Positions 61,463-64,000 of a stretch of DNA of 64,000 nucleotides are shown here, one piece after another. Both the position numbers and the translations under genes were made by a program. Under the pieces are notes generated by a model that saw only the letters and a program-made list of their open reading frames with translations, was not told the DNA's origin and did no database searches. The stretch comes from Streptomyces sp. B21-083 (GTDB lineage: Bacteria; Actinomycetota; Actinomycetes; Streptomycetales; Streptomycetaceae), in contig NZ_JARUND010000001.1 in the NCBI RefSeq assembly GCF_036898825.1, positions 5,022,001 through 5,086,000 of the forward strand. The letters run 5' to 3'. Position 1 is the first letter of the stretch; each line of letters starts with the position of its first letter.

Positions 61463-62925
61463 CCGCCCGCGGCGACCTGGACGACCTCGGCGTCGAGGAG
61501 GCGCTCGCCCTCGTGAACGAAGGCAACGGCAACAGCCTCGGTGGGCAGGGCGACGGACCGAACCCCGCGCGCCCCCCGGCACCGGGCCTCACAGGGGAGG
61601 GCGTCTACGACGTGGACGCCGACAGCGGCGGTGCCGGCGCCGAGCTGGGTGTCACTCCTGCCTCCGCCCTCGAGCGACCCCGGGCCACCCCCTGGCCCCA
61701 GGCCCGTGCCATCGCCGAGCGCGCTGCCCGACGGGTCCCCCGTGCCTCCTCGTCCCCCCTCTCCGTCCCCCTCGAAGCCGCCCTCGGCCTGGTTCTCGCC
61801 GCCCCCCTCGCGGCCCTCACCGACCTCCCCTCCTTCGACACGTCCGCGATGGACGGCTGGGCGGTGGCGGGCCCCGGCCCCTGGGACGTGCGCGAGGCCG
61901 GTGTCCTCGCCGGACACGCCCAGCCCGAACCGCTCACCGACGGCGAAGCGGTACGGATCGCGACGGGCGCCCGTATCCCCCACGACACGACCTCCGTACT
62001 GCGCAGCGAGCACGGCCGCACCGACGACAACGGCCGACTGCACGCCACCCTCCCCCACTCTCGGCTTCGCTCGAGCGGGGGGACCCCCACCATGAGCCAC
62101 GGCCAGGACATCCGGCCGCGCGGCCAGGAGTGCCGCTCCGGCGACCAGCTGCTGCCCACCGGCACCTTCGTGACCCCGGCGGTGCTCGGTCTCGCGGCAG
62201 CCGCCGGGTACGACACCCTCGCCGTGATTCCCCGGCCCCGGGCCGAAGTCCTCGTCCTGGGCGACGAGCTACTCACCGAGGGACTGCCGCACGACGGGCT
62301 GATCCGGGACGCCCTCGGCCCGATGCTGCCGCCCTGGCTGCGCTCGCTCGGCGCCGACGTCATCACCGTACGCAGGCTCGGGGACGACGCCGAGGCGCTC
62401 TACGAAGCCCTGAAGAACTCGCCCGCCGAGATCGTCGTCACCACGGGCGGTACCGCCGCCGGGCCCGTCGACCACGTCCACCCCACCCTGCGCCGTCTCG
62501 GCGCCGAGCTGCTGGTGCACGGCGTCCAGGTGCGCCCCGGACACCCGATGCTGCTGGCTCGGCTGAAGGAGAACCAGCACCTGGTCGGGCTGCCCGGCAA
62601 CCCCCTGGCCGCAGTCTCCGGGCTGCTCACCCTCGCGGAGCCCCTGCTGCGGACCCTGGCCGGGCGGCCGGCGCCCGAGCCGTACACGCTGCCCCTCAGG
62701 GACGAGGTGCACGGGCATCCGCACGACACCCGGCTCATCCCCGTCGTCCTGCGCGGCGACCGGGCCGTGCCGCTGCACTACAACGGGCCGGCCATGCTGC
62801 GCGGGATCGCGGCAGCAGAGGCCCTCGCGGTCGTACCGCCGGGCGGTGCGCGAGCCGGTCAGGAACTGGAACTGCTCGACCTGCCCTGGGCCGCGGCCAC
62901 CGAAGCCGGGCTGTGTTTCACGTGA
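61459..62925 (+). CDS. moeA: Molybdopterin molybdenumtransferase MoeA
   Basis: 488 residues from ATG 61459. Inserts molybdate into adenylylated molybdopterin. The N-terminal 70 residues are a streptomycete-type extension. Core motifs: SFDTSAMDGWAV, VRIATGARIP, RPRGQECRSGDQLLPTG, EIVVTTGGTAAGPVDHVHPT, and LVGLPGNPLAAVSG. An in-frame 14-residue insert (SRLRSSGGTPTMSH, from 62059) lies inside the core and is encoded by a repeat-like sequence. The stop codon lies within a parS-like palindrome, which also dictates the last three residues (CFT). Confidence 0.9.
   Translation: MTARGDLDDLGVEEALALVNEGNGNSLGGQGDGPNPARPPAPGLTGEGVYDVDADSGGAGAELGVTPASALERPRATPWPQARAIAERAARRVPRASSSPLSVPLEAALGLVLAAPLAALTDLPSFDTSAMDGWAVAGPGPWDVREAGVLAGHAQPEPLTDGEAVRIATGARIPHDTTSVLRSEHGRTDDNGRLHATLPHSRLRSSGGTPTMSHGQDIRPRGQECRSGDQLLPTGTFVTPAVLGLAAAAGYDTLAVIPRPRAEVLVLGDELLTEGLPHDGLIRDALGPMLPPWLRSLGADVITVRRLGDDAEALYEALKNSPAEIVVTTGGTAAGPVDHVHPTLRRLGAELLVHGVQVRPGHPMLLARLKENQHLVGLPGNPLAAVSGLLTLAEPLLRTLAGRPAPEPYTLPLRDEVHGHPHDTRLIPVVLRGDRAVPLHYNGPAMLRGIAAAEALAVVPPGGARAGQELELLDLPWAAATEAGLCFT
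62059..62100. repeat. Streptomyces-type small repeat inserted in frame in moeA
   Basis: 42-base insertion with the core CTCGGCTTCGCTCGAGCGGG and following GGGGACCCCCACC, a motif seen repeatedly in streptomycete genomes. Without it the protein reads ATLPH-GQDIRPRGQE. The length, a multiple of 3, keeps the gene open. Confidence 0.65.
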
Positions 62926-62929
62926 AACA
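62914..62929. promoter_or_regulatory. parS site 1 on the moeA stop codon
   Basis: TGTTTCACGTGAAACA, an exact 16-base palindrome and a perfect match to the ParB-binding parS consensus. The moeA stop TGA (62923-62925) lies inside it. Confidence 0.9.
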
Positions 62930-62971
62930 TTTGGGTCGCGACGGCGCCCGCCGCCGTCGTGCAAGGGAAGG

Positions 62972-64000
62972 ATGTTTCACGTGAAACTGCCGGGCCATGA
63001 CGCCATCGCCCGCCAGGCGGACGAGCATCTGGTGACCTATCGGGTGAAACTTCCCCGGACTGTGGTGGAACGGCCGATCCGGCAGGTCGGCAAACGCGTC
63101 GCCATGGCCCTGCTGGTGCTGGTCGGGACCGCGCTCATCGTCTACGCCGACCACGACGGCTACAGCGACAACGCCGACGGCTCCGTCAGCCTCCTCGACG
63201 CCTTCTACTACGCCACCGTCACCCTCTCCACCACCGGATACGGCGACATCGCGCCCGTCAGTGACGCCGCCCGGTTCACCAACATCTTCGTCATCACACC
63301 GCTGCGCGTGCTCTTCCTGATCATCCTGGTCGGCACGACCCTCGAAGTCCTCACGGAACGCACACGCGAGGAGTGGCGGCAGAACCGCTGGAGGGCGGCC
63401 TTGCGAGAGCACACCGTGGTCATCGGTTTCGGCACGAAGGGGCGGTCGGCCGTACAGACCGTCTGTGTCACCGGGCTGAAGAAGGAACAGGTCGTGGTCG
63501 TCGACCCCAGTTCCAAGGCCGTGGACGCCGCCACCGCCGAGGGGTACGCCGGAGTGGTCGGCGACGCCACCCGCAGCGACGTACTCCTGCGGGCCGAGGT
63601 GCAGAAGGCGCGGCAGATCATCATCGCCACCCAGCGCGACGACACGGCCGTGCTCGTCACCCTGACGGCCCGGCAGCTCAACCGCCAGGCGAAGATCGTG
63701 GTCGCCGTGCGCGAGGAGGAGAACGCGCCGCTGCTCAAGCAGTCCGGCGCCGACGCCGTCATCACGAGCGCGAGCGCGGCCGGACGGCTGCTCGGGCTGT
63801 CCGTGCTCAGCCCCGTCGCCGGCATGGTCATGGAGGACCTCATCCAGCAGGGCAGCGGGCTCGACATCGTCGAGCGGCCGGTCATAAAGGCCGAGGTCGG
63901 CAAGGGGCCGCGCGAGACGGACGACCTGGTCGTGAGCGTCGTACGCGGACATCGTGTGCTGGGTTACGACGATCCGGCCATCGGGGAGCTCCAGGTGGCC
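62972..64000 (+). CDS. Potassium channel with TrkA-N (RCK) domain (partial at window edge)
   Basis: Runs off the window: 343 codons seen from ATG 62972 behind GGGAAGG. The channel part has two membrane segments (VAMALLVLVGTALIVYADHD; FVITPLRVLFLIILVGTTLE) with the selectivity filter TTGYGD between them. After a basic linker the Rossmann RCK domain begins (HTVVIGFGTKGRSAVQTVCV, VVGDATRSDVLLRAEV) followed by a TrkA-C-like part (RETDDLVVSVVRGHRVLGYD). Ligand-gated K+ flux across the membrane. The first codons are encoded by a parS-like site. Confidence 0.92.
   Translation, partial: MFHVKLPGHDAIARQADEHLVTYRVKLPRTVVERPIRQVGKRVAMALLVLVGTALIVYADHDGYSDNADGSVSLLDAFYYATVTLSTTGYGDIAPVSDAARFTNIFVITPLRVLFLIILVGTTLEVLTERTREEWRQNRWRAALREHTVVIGFGTKGRSAVQTVCVTGLKKEQVVVVDPSSKAVDAATAEGYAGVVGDATRSDVLLRAEVQKARQIIIATQRDDTAVLVTLTARQLNRQAKIVVAVREEENAPLLKQSGADAVITSASAAGRLLGLSVLSPVAGMVMEDLIQQGSGLDIVERPVIKAEVGKGPRETDDLVVSVVRGHRVLGYDDPAIGELQVA
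62973..62988. promoter_or_regulatory. parS site 2 on the channel start codon
   Basis: TGTTTCACGTGAAACT, 15 of 16 bases of the parS palindrome, with the core GTTTCACGTGAAAC intact. It overlaps the ATG of the channel gene and is spaced 59 bases from site 1. Confidence 0.88.

Overview
The window is high-GC DNA with Streptomyces-type codon use, GTG starts and gene order, and is best read as a Streptomyces chromosome (or a close relative). It consists of two conserved core blocks separated by an accessory island of about 41 kb. The left core (1-3127, read leftwards) carries a membrane PP2C phosphatase cut by the window edge, FhaB, FhaA and, on the plus strand, a tRNA-Leu(CAG). The island starts directly after the tRNA and ends near 44.9 kb.

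Island, left part (3.3-14 kb): a transposase-like gene paired with a tyrosine-recombinase-like gene that appears to lack catalytic residues, a small HTH protein, and a Tn5053/Tn7-like tniA-tniB unit. tniA is split by a complete group II intron (9241-11775) with its own reverse transcriptase. Removing the intron exactly restores the reading frame and gives one continuous TniA-TniB frame.

Island, centre (14.5-32.2 kb): a class 1 DISARM phage-defence locus, drmD-drmMI-drmA-drmB-drmC. The 3' part of drmMI, which encodes the target-recognition domain, is present twice as facing inverted copies. Each copy begins at the same short palindrome (20959-20977 and 22982-23000), the two meet at a hairpin, and a tyrosine recombinase with a full catalytic set lies just outside. 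This is the layout of a DNA-inversion switch that exchanges methylase specificity. Both copies carry frameshifts as read here. Two minus-strand genes, a DUF4365-type protein and an unknown 389-residue protein, sit between drmMI and drmA.

Island, right part (32.5-44.9 kb): an NLR-like NB-ARC/TPR protein and an upstream Bell-type helical protein that share an amyloid-signalling-like motif (a predicted two-gene immune pair); a second NB-ARC/TPR protein with another such motif; a glycosyl/glycerophosphotransferase-like gene with a decayed second copy; a formyltransferase-like gene; 21 perfect copies of a heptamer in a divergent promoter region; and a lower-GC pair encoding a HAD phosphatase and a small membrane protein.

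The right core (45.1-64 kb) holds a DUF2252 protein, a J-like protein, a rhodanese, an acyl-CoA dehydrogenase, a DUF5819/HTTM/TrmH operon, PaaN, a PaaH-type dehydrogenase with a TetR regulator, an Lrp/AsnC regulator divergent from a three-gene 2-oxoacid dehydrogenase operon, a MobA-like/DUF6457 fusion, MoeA and a potassium channel cut by the window edge. Three near-identical palindromes (49250, 54131, 56923) suggest that the TetR protein controls the acyl-CoA and oxoacid dehydrogenase genes together. Two parS-like sites lie on the moeA stop codon and the channel start codon.
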